A stretch of DNA of 64,000 bases from Microvirga makkahensis (lineage in GTDB: Bacteria; Pseudomonadota; Alphaproteobacteria; Rhizobiales; Beijerinckiaceae): NCBI RefSeq assembly GCF_009830105.1, contig NZ_WURB01000004.1, positions 327,054-391,053 on the forward strand, in the 5' to 3' direction. The translations under genes and the position numbers were made by a program. The notes under the pieces were generated by a model. It had not been told where the DNA came from. It ran no database searches and worked only from the letters and a program-made list of their open reading frames with translations. Positions 51,797 through 63,100 of the stretch are shown piece by piece. Position 1 is the first letter of the stretch. Each line of letters begins with the position of its first letter.

Positions 51797-53494
51797 ATGG
51801 ATAGACTCACCGGTTCTACTGGATCATCTCCTGCTGACACAGCACCTTGGCTGACGCGCCCATTCGCCAGTTCGATCAGCCGCCACGGATCTGCATTCTT
51901 CATTCTGGTCCTTGAGGCGACGCTGGTGATCACGCTCCTGGCATTGGCGTTGCCGGCTGCCCTGCTCCAGGTCTACGACAGGATTCTCCCCAACAAGGGT
52001 GTCGGAACACTGGTCGTGCTCGCGATGACGGTGACAGCGGCCATTGCGCTGGAAGCCCTGGTCAGGCACGTGCGAGGGCGGCTGCTGGCCCGGGTTGCGG
52101 CCACATCTGAAGCTCAAGCCCACCGCCAGGCGATGGAGCGCCTGCTGAATGCCCCTCTTTCGGCCCTCGAGGCCCATGGCAACGGCTATTATGCCGAGCG
52201 CCTGTCGGCAATCGGCACATTGCGCGAGGCATGGTCGGGCCCAGCCCTACAGGCGATGCTCGATCTACCCTTTGCACTGTTGTACTTGGTCGGTATCTGG
52301 TACTTGGCCGGGCCGCTGGTGCTCGTGCCGCTCACGATCCTCAGCTGCGTCGGATTGCTGGCGGCCCTGACCGGCCGCCGCGTCCGCGGCGCGGCGCACC
52401 ATCTCGCCGTTGCAGAGGAGCGCCGCTTCAACTTCCTCTTCGACGCGTTGAGCTGCATCCATGCCATGAAGGCCTTGGGGGCCGAGCCCCTGCTCGAGCG
52501 CCGTTATGAACGCCTGCAAGGCGGTTCTGCTCAACTGCGCCGCACGCTGATGCACAGCATTTCCGCAGGGCAGGAGGCCGGCATGCTGCTGGCTCAGACG
52601 GCGACCGTCGGCGTCGCGGCCTTCGGCTGCCATATGGTGCTCAACGGTCAGCTCAGTGTCGGCGGTCTCGGAGCATGCACGATGCTGGTGGGCCGCACCA
52701 TGCAGCCCCTCCTGGGCGGCGTCGCGCTGTGGTCACGCCTGCAATCGCTGGCGGAGAGCCGAAGGCGCGTGGCGGAGATCGGTGCGCTTCCGCAGGAACG
52801 GAACATCGACCGGCCGCCGCTGCAGGTTCAGGCCGGGCACGTTCTCCTGCAAGACGTGCGGTTCCGCACCTGCGGCTTTTCCGACCGGCTGTTCGAGAGC
52901 GTGTCGCTGGAGGTCAAGCCGGGCGAGATCATCGGGGTGACGGGAGCGAACGGCTCGGGCCGCTCGACCCTGCTGCGGCTGATAGCTGGCGACCTCCAAC
53001 CCGAAGGCGGCCAGGTGCTCATCGACGGGCAGAACCTCGCTCAGGTCAACATCGGACCCGCCCGTCCGCTGATCGCGCTGGTGCAGCCGGATCTTGCCCT
53101 GGTCCGCGGCACCCTGCTGCAGAACCTGACCCTGCATCAGCCGGAGCGCGAGGCTTCCGCTCTGCACTTTGCAGCCGAGCTGGGTCTGGACCAGGTGGCG
53201 AGCATGCTTCCCGGCGGTTGGCACACCCCGGTGGGCACTGCCGCGACGCCCCTGCCGCGCGGCGCGGCTCAACGCATCGGCGTGGTCCGCGCGCTGGTGG
53301 GGGGGCCTCGCATTCTTCTGCTCGACGACATCACCACGCAGCTCGATGCCGACAGCGATGCGAGACTTGCCAGGTTGCTGGCGGGGCTCCGGGGCAGGGT
53401 GACGGTTATCATTGTCACGCACCGTCCATCTACTCTCGGCATCGCTGACCGGGTGTTCGCTATTCGCGATGGACATCTGGAGCCTATGACATGA
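51797..53494 (+). CDS. Type I secretion ABC subunit with degenerate ATP site
   Basis: A 565-residue half-transporter. The N-terminal membrane domain (about 30-300) starts ILVLEATLVITLLALALP, of the PrtD/LapB-like type without a C39-like domain. The nucleotide-binding domain has Walker A GANGSGRST (Arg instead of the essential Lys), a signature replaced by PLPRGAAQR, and Walker B ILLLDDI with Asp in place of the catalytic Glu; the H-loop THRPS is kept. It likely forms a heterodimer with the next ABC protein. The ATG at 51797 is probable; a GTG at 51782 is closer to the AAAGG site. The stop overlaps the next start. Confidence 0.9.
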   Translation: MDRLTGSTGSSPADTAPWLTRPFASSISRHGSAFFILVLEATLVITLLALALPAALLQVYDRILPNKGVGTLVVLAMTVTAAIALEALVRHVRGRLLARVAATSEAQAHRQAMERLLNAPLSALEAHGNGYYAERLSAIGTLREAWSGPALQAMLDLPFALLYLVGIWYLAGPLVLVPLTILSCVGLLAALTGRRVRGAAHHLAVAEERRFNFLFDALSCIHAMKALGAEPLLERRYERLQGGSAQLRRTLMHSISAGQEAGMLLAQTATVGVAAFGCHMVLNGQLSVGGLGACTMLVGRTMQPLLGGVALWSRLQSLAESRRRVAEIGALPQERNIDRPPLQVQAGHVLLQDVRFRTCGFSDRLFESVSLEVKPGEIIGVTGANGSGRSTLLRLIAGDLQPEGGQVLIDGQNLAQVNIGPARPLIALVQPDLALVRGTLLQNLTLHQPEREASALHFAAELGLDQVASMLPGGWHTPVGTAATPLPRGAAQRIGVVRALVGGPRILLLDDITTQLDADSDARLARLLAGLRGRVTVIIVTHRPSTLGIADRVFAIRDGHLEPMT

Positions 53495-55680
53495 GCGGGT
53501 CCGGCGAAGAATTCATGAGCGAACCGTTGCATATCCCCCAGGATCTGCTGACCCCATCGGATCTTTCGCTCTGTCTGCCGGTGATGTTGTGGGCGCTTGG
53601 ATGGGCCGGTGGGCCCGACGACCTGCTTGCGGCGCTTCCGCATGCCAAGCCGGATCTCGACGTCACCGATCTGCGCAACACATTGGCGGTGCTCGGATAC
53701 CCGACCCGAATAGGGCGGCTAAAACGGGGCCGTCTCGATCGGCGCCGGCTGCCAGCCATCCTGCTGACGCCGAGCAAGGGTGCCACTGTCCTCTATCGCG
53801 CCGAGGCCGGTCAGGTCGTCCGGTATGACCCCGTCTCGGGAGAGGCGGCCGCCTGCGCGCCGGAGAGGTTGTGTGGGACCTTGCTGCTGGTGGAGGAGCC
53901 GCAGGCGGGATCGTCTCGTCAGGGCTGGTTCGGCAGCGTGGCGCGTCGTTTCCGCGGCGATCTTCCGATGCTGTTCGGCATCAGCGGATTGATGGCCTTG
54001 CTCGGTCTGGCCGTTCCGGCATTCACCATGGCGGTGTTCGACACCGTTATCGCCGGCCACAGCCCGGACACGCTGCCTATGCTGATTGCAGGCGCGGGCG
54101 GCGCGATCCTTGCAGAGACGGCCTTTCGCATCATGCGTCAGCGCGCGTTGCTGAGAATAGCCGAACGCTTGGACCGGCTGGTTCCGAACGCGGTCTTCAC
54201 TCAGCTCATGTCGCTGCCGGCCGCTCTTGTGGAAAGGGCGGGCACAGCCTCCCAGGTCTCGCGCCTGCGGGACTTCGCAGCCATTCGCGAGTTCCTCACC
54301 GGCAGCTTCGCCATCGCAGTGCTGGATATGCCATTCACCCTTCTGGTCATCGTGATGATGGTGGTCCTGGGCGGGTGGATCGCGTTCGTTCCTGTTGGAA
54401 CCGCGCTGGGTTTCGTTCTCCTGTTCCTGATGTTCCGGACGCCCATGCGCCTCGCCATTGAGCAGGCGGCACGCACCGCTCAAATGCGAGAGGCACTGGC
54501 TGTGGAGGCGCTGGAGGCGATCCGCACTCTGAAGCTCGGAAGGGCCGAGCAGCGCTGGACCGAACGCTATGCTTCCGCTGCTGCCGCCGCTGCTACGGCT
54601 TCGGCACGGGTGAGCACGCTGGCGGGTGCTGTGCTCGCCGCCAGTCAGGCGCTGGTCGGTCTGTCCGGGCTCGCGGCCGTGGTCATCGGGGTACTCTCGG
54701 TTCTGAACGGCACCATGAGTGCAGGTGCATTGATCGCCGGCATGATGTTAATCTGGCGCGTGCTCGGCCCGATGCAGACCTTCTTCGCGATGCTCTCGCG
54801 GTGGGAGCAGACACAGGCCTCCGTGCGCCAGGTGGACGGGTTGATGGCCCTGGAGACGGAGCGACCGAGCCCTCTCGAAGCCCGGATGGCCCCTCCAGAA
54901 CAGGGGGCGATCGCGTTTCATCGCGTCACACTGCGTTACCTCCCGCAATCGGAACCCGTGCTGGCGGGGGCCAGCTTCTCGGTGCAACCGGGGCAGGTGG
55001 TGGCGATCACCGGGGCCGAAGGGGCTGGTAAGTCCACCCTCCTGTTGCTGATCGCGGGCCTGTATCGCCCCCAGGGTGGGTTGATCCGCATCGATGGTCA
55101 CGATGTGCGCGCCTTCAATCCCGCTGTGCTCAGGCGCAGTATCGGCTGGGTGCCGCAATCCCCCGGGCTGCTCTACGGCACCGTCGCCCAGAATTTGCGC
55201 CTTGCCCGCCCTAGCGCCACGGACGACGAACTGCGCGCGGCCGCCGCCGAAGCAGGCGTTCTCGAAGCCATCGAAGCATTACCGCATGGCTTCGATACCC
55301 GGGTCGGCGACAATTACAGCAGTAGACTGCCCCGCAGCATTCTGCTGCGAATAGCTCTTGCGGGCGCATTGCTCCGCGACGCTCCCATCCTGCTACTCGA
55401 CGAACCGGTCTCCGGCCTCGACGACGCATGTGCGAAAGCGTTCACCGACGTGATCGCCTCTCGCCGCGGCCGCTGCACCATTCTCATGGCGACTCACCGG
55501 CCCAGTCACATCCGGCTGGCCGATCGCGTCCTGCGCATTCGTGACGGATTGGTGGAAGAGGTCGAGCCGCAGACCTCGCCGATCACGCCGCGCCCGACGA
55601 GGGCGCCAATAGGCGGATCAGTGGTGAACGCTGCCTTCGCAGGCGGCCTTGCCGCTACCGGCGTCAGAGATAGACAATGA
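53491..55680 (+). CDS. Type I secretion ABC subunit with C39-like domain
   Basis: A 729-residue transporter. Residues about 15-140 form a C39-peptidase-like domain without the catalytic Cys motif, as in LapB/RtxB-type adhesin exporters, where it binds the substrate rather than cutting it. The membrane domain spans about 155-430. The nucleotide-binding domain has a normal Walker A GAEGAGKST and Walker B ILLLDEP, and H-loop ATHRPS; the signature is again unusual (SSRLPRSILLR). Coupled to both neighbours by four-base overlaps. Together with the previous subunit it probably makes one asymmetric exporter for the giant repeat protein downstream. Confidence 0.93.
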   Translation: MSGSGEEFMSEPLHIPQDLLTPSDLSLCLPVMLWALGWAGGPDDLLAALPHAKPDLDVTDLRNTLAVLGYPTRIGRLKRGRLDRRRLPAILLTPSKGATVLYRAEAGQVVRYDPVSGEAAACAPERLCGTLLLVEEPQAGSSRQGWFGSVARRFRGDLPMLFGISGLMALLGLAVPAFTMAVFDTVIAGHSPDTLPMLIAGAGGAILAETAFRIMRQRALLRIAERLDRLVPNAVFTQLMSLPAALVERAGTASQVSRLRDFAAIREFLTGSFAIAVLDMPFTLLVIVMMVVLGGWIAFVPVGTALGFVLLFLMFRTPMRLAIEQAARTAQMREALAVEALEAIRTLKLGRAEQRWTERYASAAAAAATASARVSTLAGAVLAASQALVGLSGLAAVVIGVLSVLNGTMSAGALIAGMMLIWRVLGPMQTFFAMLSRWEQTQASVRQVDGLMALETERPSPLEARMAPPEQGAIAFHRVTLRYLPQSEPVLAGASFSVQPGQVVAITGAEGAGKSTLLLLIAGLYRPQGGLIRIDGHDVRAFNPAVLRRSIGWVPQSPGLLYGTVAQNLRLARPSATDDELRAAAAEAGVLEAIEALPHGFDTRVGDNYSSRLPRSILLRIALAGALLRDAPILLLDEPVSGLDDACAKAFTDVIASRRGRCTILMATHRPSHIRLADRVLRIRDGLVEEVEPQTSPITPRPTRAPIGGSVVNAAFAGGLAATGVRDRQ

Positions 55681-57107
55681 CCCACACGACAACATCATCG
55701 TCCGCCGCCAGGCCTGCATCGGCATCGTCCCTCCCGCGGGCAAGTCGGGTACCACGTCCCGACAGTCATGTCCTGGCGCTGGAGGAGCTGCGGGTCCATG
55801 CGCTTGAGCGCGCGGTCGTCCTGGGAGCGGGTCTGCTTGTCGCCGCCACCCTGGTCTGGGCCTCCCTGACAAAAGTGCCGGAAGTTGCCGTCGGAGTCGG
55901 CGAGATCGCACCCGCCGTGGCGCTTGCGCCCGTGCAGCATCTGGAGGGCGGGATCGTCCATGAGGTGCTTGTCGCCGAAGGCGAGATGCTCGAAGCCGGG
56001 CAGCCTATACTGCGTATGAGCGATGCCGCAGCACAGGCTGATCTGGCCCAGGCCAAGCTCAGGCTCGAATCCTTGCAGATGCATTCGCAGCGCCTGGTGG
56101 CGGTCGCGGAGGGCAACATCAACATCATAGCCCTGCGAGGGCGCATGGAAACCGCTGCGGCTGCGGTGAATATCGGCGGCCAGGCCGACGACGTGCCGTT
56201 TCTCTCCGCCAGTCCGTTCGCGGCTCCGGAGCGCGCTGCCCTGGATGCGCGCCTGCGTGCGCTGGCCGACCGCATTGCCGTCCTGAACGAGCAGGTGGCG
56301 CAAAGGCGCAGCGATCTCGCAACGCTTTCCGGGCAAATCGCATCATTGCAGGAACAGATAAACCTGCATTCCCGTGAGCTGGGCATTCGCGAGGATCTGG
56401 CCCGCGATGGCTTGACGACGCGCCTGTCCGTCCTCGAAGCACAGCGCCTGCTCATGAGCGCGAAGGCCGAGCATGAACGTTTGAACGGGCAATACGCCTC
56501 CGCCCTGCGCAGTCTCGCGGAATCCGAGGCGCGGGTCTCCGAAGCGCAGTCGACCGCAATCGATGAGGCGCGTCACGAGGCGGCGCGCGTCGCCCTTGAG
56601 ATCGCCGAGACGGCTGAAGCCGTCCGGAAGCTGGAGGATCGTGCGGAGCGTACTCTCCTGCGCGCGCCCATTGCCGGAATCGTGCGCGGGCTGAGCGTGC
56701 ACCGGCCGGGAACCGTGTTGCCGCCCGGCGGTCTCGTCGCCGAAATCGTGCCGCAGGATGCGCCGCTCGTTGCGGATGTGCGCCTGATGCCGCGCGACAT
56801 CGGATTCATTGAGGTAGGACAGACTGTCCAGCTGAAAGTGCAAGCCTTCGACTATTCCCGCTTTGGTTCCGTCGAAGGCGTTGTCGAACGGATCTCGGCC
56901 GGCACCTTCCTCGACGAGCAACGCCAGCCGCATTACCGCGCACGCATTGCACTCAAACAGCAATATGTCGGCCATGATCCGCGCGTGGCGCGGCTTGCAA
57001 TCGGCATGACGGTTCAGGCGGACATCACGACAGGGCACAAGACCGTCCTGCAATACCTCTTGAAGCCGATCTATTCGGCAGTTGCGGCATCGTTCCACGA
57101 GCGCTGA
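55677..57107 (+). CDS. HlyD-family membrane fusion protein of type I secretion
   Basis: A 476-residue adaptor. One membrane helix near 43-63 (VLGAGLLVAATLVWASL), then a biotinyl-lipoyl-like half-motif GIVHEVLVAEGEMLEAGQPIL, a long coiled-coil region (about 120-330) and the second lipoyl half with RAPIAGIVRGLSVHRPGTVLPPG. The C-terminal beta-barrel is typical. It links the ABC pair to a TolC-like outer-membrane channel, which is not encoded in this window. Overlaps the ABC stop by four bases; the giant protein follows after ten bases. Confidence 0.95.
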   Translation: MTHTTTSSSAARPASASSLPRASRVPRPDSHVLALEELRVHALERAVVLGAGLLVAATLVWASLTKVPEVAVGVGEIAPAVALAPVQHLEGGIVHEVLVAEGEMLEAGQPILRMSDAAAQADLAQAKLRLESLQMHSQRLVAVAEGNINIIALRGRMETAAAAVNIGGQADDVPFLSASPFAAPERAALDARLRALADRIAVLNEQVAQRRSDLATLSGQIASLQEQINLHSRELGIREDLARDGLTTRLSVLEAQRLLMSAKAEHERLNGQYASALRSLAESEARVSEAQSTAIDEARHEAARVALEIAETAEAVRKLEDRAERTLLRAPIAGIVRGLSVHRPGTVLPPGGLVAEIVPQDAPLVADVRLMPRDIGFIEVGQTVQLKVQAFDYSRFGSVEGVVERISAGTFLDEQRQPHYRARIALKQQYVGHDPRVARLAIGMTVQADITTGHKTVLQYLLKPIYSAVAASFHER

Positions 57108-57117
57108 GAGCAATGAG

Positions 57118-60100
57118 ATGAGCCAGCACCCCGATCTGACGATCCCTCCCGATGCCAGCGTCGTCGACGAGGAAGTCCTGCGTGTGCTGAGAGCGGTGCA
57201 GCGTTCGCTCCCGCAAGGGGACGGCGGCTCGGACGGACATCTGGTGGGCGGCATCGCCACCGCTGCGATGTTCGGGATGGTGCAGGGAGATCCCCATGGA
57301 GGAGGCGCGCCGGGATCATCTGAAGCGGCACGGGAGCAGTCTCTCCACGCGATCAGGTCGCAGGACGAACCGCTGAGGCGATTGGATATTCCGCAGCCTG
57401 GCCGCATGACGATCCTGCCGGATTCTCTCGTGTCGGCACCATCGCTCGATCCGACTCCGAAGGCCCTGTCGAGGAGTGCTGCCAGTTACGGTTCTTCCGG
57501 AGCCGCGCCCCAGGGAAATACCGCCGCATCCATGCCGGAAGAGACGCTGATCGGCGCCGATACTCCACCCGAGCAGCCAGTCGTGGTGACGCCGCCGCCC
57601 ATGGTCGACATCCCGGAGATCGTGCCTGATCCTGCAGCCGATGTTCCCCTGGCGATGGCGCGCGACGTCTCCGGCGAGGAGGATACGGCGATCGCCCTCG
57701 ACTTGGCGGCCCGCCTGGCGGATCTTGACGGCTCGGAGGTGCTGGCGATCAGCCTCCTGGACGTTCCGGACGGGGCCAAGCTCTCGCACGGCTGGCGCGC
57801 GCCCGACGGCAGCTGGAGCGTCGATCCCGCCGACCTGCCGCATCTGACTCTCACGCCTCCACCTGACTTCTCCGGCCCAATCGAGCTGACCCTGCGGGTC
57901 AGCGCACAGGCCAAGAACGGCAGCGCGGCCGTGACGGAAAGCCCCTTCGTGGTGCAGGTGGCCGCGGTGGCGGATGCTCCGGACGTGACGGTGGCGGACG
58001 CGCAGGGCCGCGAGGATGCGCCGGTGGCGCTCCGGCTGACGGCCGCGCTGGCGGACACCGACGGTTCGGAGGTGCTGTCGGTGACGATCCTGGGAGTGCC
58101 GGAAGGGGCTTTGCTCTCCCATGGCACTCAGGTTTCCGCAGGCACCTGGGTGGTCTCTCCCGCCGATCTCGAGCACCTGAGCCTCACGCCGCCCCGGGAT
58201 TTCTCCGGCACCATCGCGCTCACGATCAGAGCCACGTCCCGGGAGACCTCGAACAAAGATGAGGCGACGGTCGAGGCGGAGTTCCAGGTGCGGGTGGATG
58301 CGGTGGCCGACGCGCCCCGCGTCATGGCGCTCGACGTGGCCGGGCGGGAGGACGAGCCGATCGGGCTCGACCTGTCGGCTGCGCTGGCCGACACCGACGG
58401 ATCGGAAGAACTCTCCACCGTGACGATCACCGGTATCCCAGCGGGGGCCTTTCTGTCCCATGGCAGCCGAGCGTCGGACGGCGGCTGGGTGGTGGACCCG
58501 GCCGACCTGCCTCACCTCGTGCTGACGCCGCCCGAGAACTATTCCGGAATTCTTGATCTGACCGCGCGCGTGACGTCGCGGGAAAGTGCGAGCGGTTCTG
58601 CCTCCACCACGGAGGTTCCTTTCAAGGTTCGCGTGAGCGCCGTTGCGGATAAGCCCGAGATCCGCGCGGAGAACGTCGCCGGAAAGGAAGACGACGCCAT
58701 CCCGCTGAAACTCGATGCGAAGCTGACGGACACCGACGGTTCGGAGGTGCTGTCGGTCACCATCCTGAATGTGCCGGAGGGGGCTTCGCTTTCGCATGGC
58801 ACTCAGATTTCCGCAGGCACATGGATTGTCGCCCCGGCCGATCTGGCGGATCTGAGAATGACGCCGCCTAAGGACTTCTCCGGCACGATGAACCTCACCT
58901 TGGAAGCCCTGGCGCGGGAGAGCTCGAATGGCTCGGTGGCCACGAGCCGCACGTCCTTCAGGGTGCAGGTCGATGCCGTTCCCGATGCACCCGACATCAC
59001 CGCCGGAAGTGCCCGGGGCAACGAAGATTCGACCATTCCCCTGAATCTCTCGACAAAAGTGGGCGACAAGGACGGGTCGGAGGAGATCTCGTCCGTCATC
59101 ATCTCCGGCGTTCCCGATGGCTTCGTCCTGACCTGCGGCACCCGCATCTCGGAGGGCACCTGGAGAATCGGCCCCGCGGACCTGCCCCATGTCGCCATCG
59201 TTCCGCCGGAAAACGCCTCCGGCACATTCGACCTGACCATCACGGCGACAGCCAGGGAAAAATCGAACGGCTTGGAGGAGTCCTCGAGCAAGACCTTCCA
59301 GGTTCACGTCGAGGCCGTTCCCGATCAGCCCGGCGTGAGCGCGCAGGACGCATCAGGCCGGGAGGATGCAGCGATAACCCTCGATATATCGGCCGCTCTG
59401 GCGGACACGGACGGCTCGGAGGTTCTCTCCATCGTGATCCGTGGTCTGCCGAAAGGCACGCAGCTTTCCGCCGGCCAGGAGAGCAGTGACGGCAGCTGGG
59501 CCTTGACCCCTGCCGAGCTTTCCGGGCTGAGGATGACGCCGCCTGCGCATTGGAGCGGCGATCGGATTGTGACCGTGGAGGCTTGGTCCCGCGAGACGTC
59601 GAACGGTGCGGAGGCGACCAACAGCACCACCTTCAGGCTCCAGGTCGAAGGAGTGGCCGACGCGCCGTCCGTCACGGCCAGGAATGTCTCGGGCCACGAA
59701 GACAAGGCGATTTCCCTGAATCTGAAGGCGTCTCTGGTGGATGCCGATGGTTCCGAGACGCTGTCGGTCATCGTTTCAGGTGTCCCGGACGGCGCGGTGC
59801 TGTCGCATGGCACGCCGTTGGCCGACGGCAACTGGAGTGTCAAGGCATCCGATGTCTCGAAGCTGAAACTGACGCCGCCACGGGACTTCTCCGGCGATAT
59901 CAAACTCACCGTTCATGCGACCTCGGCCGAGGGAAACGGCGACACGGCCTCAACGGAGAAATCGCTCGTCGTGACGGTAAAGCCTGTCGCGGATGAGCCC
60001 GAGATCCACGCGGAGGACGTCGCCGGAAAGGAAGACGACGCCATCCCGCTGAAACTCGATGCGAAGCTGACGGACACCGACGGTTCGGAGGTGCTGTCGG

Positions 60101-63100
60101 TGACGATCCTGGGAGTGCCGGAAGGGGCTTTGCTCTCCCATGGCACTCAGGTTTCCGCAGGCACCTGGGTGGTCTCTCCCGCCGATCTCGAGCACCTGAG
60201 CCTCACGCCGCCCCGGGATTTCTCCGGCACCATCGCGCTCACGATCAGAGCCACGTCCCGGGAGACCTCGAACAAAGATGAGGCGACGGTCGAGGCGGAG
60301 TTCCAGGTGCGGGTGGATGCGGTGGCCGACGCGCCGGGATTGCGCGTGAGCCCGTCCGTGGGGAATGAAGATACCCCGATTCCGCTGCACGTGGGCGCCT
60401 GGACGACGGATCGCGACGGTTCCGAAAGCATCGTCGGCTTCCGTCTGGCGGATGTGCCGGATGGAGCCATCGTCACGGCCGGGGGAATCGTGCTGGAGAG
60501 AGAGGCCGACGGCAGCATCCTGGTGATGCCGGACGTCATCCACACGCTCTCCATTACGCCACCTTCCCAATCCGATGGCGATTTCACCCTTCGGGTTTCC
60601 GCCATCTCGGCGGAGCCCAACGGCAGCGAGGCGGAAAGTGCGCCGATGGACCTCCCCGTCACGGTTCGCGCGGTGGCCGACGCTTCCACCTTCACCAGCA
60701 CGAGTGCCAGCGGCTTAGAGGACAAGGCCATCGCCCTCCACCTGGAAGCCGCCACGCTCGACGGGGACCGATCCGAGACGATCACCTTCGTCATCTCCAA
60801 TGTGCCGCCCGGGGCCGTCCTGTCGGAAGGGACCTATCGCGGCACCGGCATCTGGTCGCTCACGGCCGAGGAAGCTGCTCGCGTGACCCTCCTGCCGCCT
60901 CCCGATTATTCGGGAACCATCGAGCTGACCGTCGCGGCCATCTCTCAGGAACGGAACGGCGGCGACCAGGCGGTGACGAGGATCGCCTTTCCGGTCCATG
61001 TCCAGCCCGTGGTGGATACGCCTGCGGTCGGCGGCCTCGACGCCGATCTCGGAAACTGGGGCACGATGAACGGCCTCGAGGATCAGCCGATCAGGCTCGT
61101 CCTCGACCCGGGTCTTTCCGACAGGGACGGCTCGGAAGCGGTTGTGGGCGACATCCTCATCGGCAATGTTCCCGAGACGGCGGTCCTGAAGCTCGCCGAC
61201 GGAACGGTGATCGAAGCGAGCCCGGATGGGCTGTATCGGGTTCCGGCTGCGCAGATGGAAGGCGTCACGCTGACCATGCCCCCGAACAGCGACGATAAGG
61301 TGACGCTGACGATCGAGATGACGGTGGAGGATTCGGGAGGCGATCCGGAGACGATCCGGGGCCACATGGTGGTCGATCCGCTCGGAGACGCTGATAGCCC
61401 GACGCTCGAACTTGGGCCGTCGAACGGGACCGGTCACGACAGCATCGACGCGGATGACGGCTGGATCGCGCTGCAAATCGCGGCGGACACGACCGACAAG
61501 GACGGCTCCGAGACCCTGCACATGCTGGTGCGGGATGTACCGCCGGGGGCCTCACTCTCGGCCGGTAGCCCTGTCGGCAACGGAGTATGGCTGGTGCCGG
61601 TGGAGTCCCTCTCCGGGCTTTCCATTCGTCCGCCGGCGGGCTGGTCCGGCACCTTCGATCTGACGGTGACGGCTATTGCGGTCGAGCGGGAAGGCGACCA
61701 ACACGCCCTCAGCGAGCCCCTCACCGTGACCGTAACCGCACCCGACGGGAGCGGAGGCGGAGGAGACAGCGGCGGAGGAACCGGAGGCGACGGCGGATCC
61801 GCTCCCGTTCCCAAAGCGGCTCAGCCACCCGTCCTCGCCGTTTCGGACGCGATCACCAACGAGGACAGCCGAGTGGAGCTGTCCATTGAGGCCGCGACTG
61901 CGGATTCCGATGATGGCGCCGAATTTCTGGGTGTGCGCATCCAAGGCGTGCCGGAGGATGCGCGGCTCTCGGCGGGCATTCGGGATTCCGAGACGGGCGA
62001 CTGGCTGCTGCGGCCTTCCGACCTCGCGAACGTGGAACTCATTCCCCCGCCCGATTTCTCCGGCACGATCACTCTGACCGTGCAGGCGATTGCGCAGGAG
62101 GCGACGGGTGATCAGTCGGTGACGGTGGACACGCTGGACATCGTGGTCACGCCCGTTGCCGACTCAGCCGACATCGAGGTTTCCCCGAGCGCCGGTGTCG
62201 AGGATCAGCCGATCTTGCTCGACCTCGGCATCCGTCCGGGCGACAGTGACGGCAGCGAAATCGTCACAGCCATCCTTTTGTCGGGTTTGACGGACGGAGC
62301 GCGGATCGCCGATGGTCCTGGCATTACCGACAACGGCGACGGAACATGGACGATCGATCCGGCGCACCTCGCCGACATTCGCGTGCTCCCGCCTGCCGAC
62401 GGCTATGGTCGGCTTGAGATCACTGTGGAGGTGACGACCCGGGAAACGGCGAACGGCCACACGACAACAACGTCGAAGATCATAGCGATCGATGTCGCAC
62501 CGGAGGCGGATCTACCGACCGTGGTCGCGCATGATGCATCCGGCGGGGAGGACGGGCGAATCGAGCTGAACCTTTCGGCCAGCCTGAACGATACCGACGG
62601 CTCCGAGGTGCTCTCGATCGTGATCGATGGTCTGCCCGCCGGAACGCGTCTTTCCGCGGGTCTGAACAATGGCGACGGCAGCTGGACATTGACTCCTGAG
62701 CAGCTCTCCGACCTCGCCGTGATTCCGCCCGCCGACTGGAGCGGCACGATGGATCTGACCGTGCTGGCCCATGCCCGCGAGCGCTCCAACGGCTCCGTCG
62801 CGACGAGCCGCACGTCCCTTGAGGTACGGGTCGAAGCCGAGGCCGATGTTCCCCTGGCGATGGCGCGCGACGTCTCCGGCGAGGAGGATACGGCGATCGC
62901 CCTCGACTTGGCGGCCCGCCTGGCGGATCTTGACGGCTCGGAGGTGCTGGCGATCAGCCTCCTGGACGTTCCGGACGGGGCCAAGCTCTCGCACGGCTGG
63001 CGCGAGCCCGACGGCAGCTGGAGTGTGGATCCCGCCGACCTGCCGCATCTGACTCTCACGCCTCCACCTGACTTCTCCGGCCCAATCGAGCTGACCCTGC

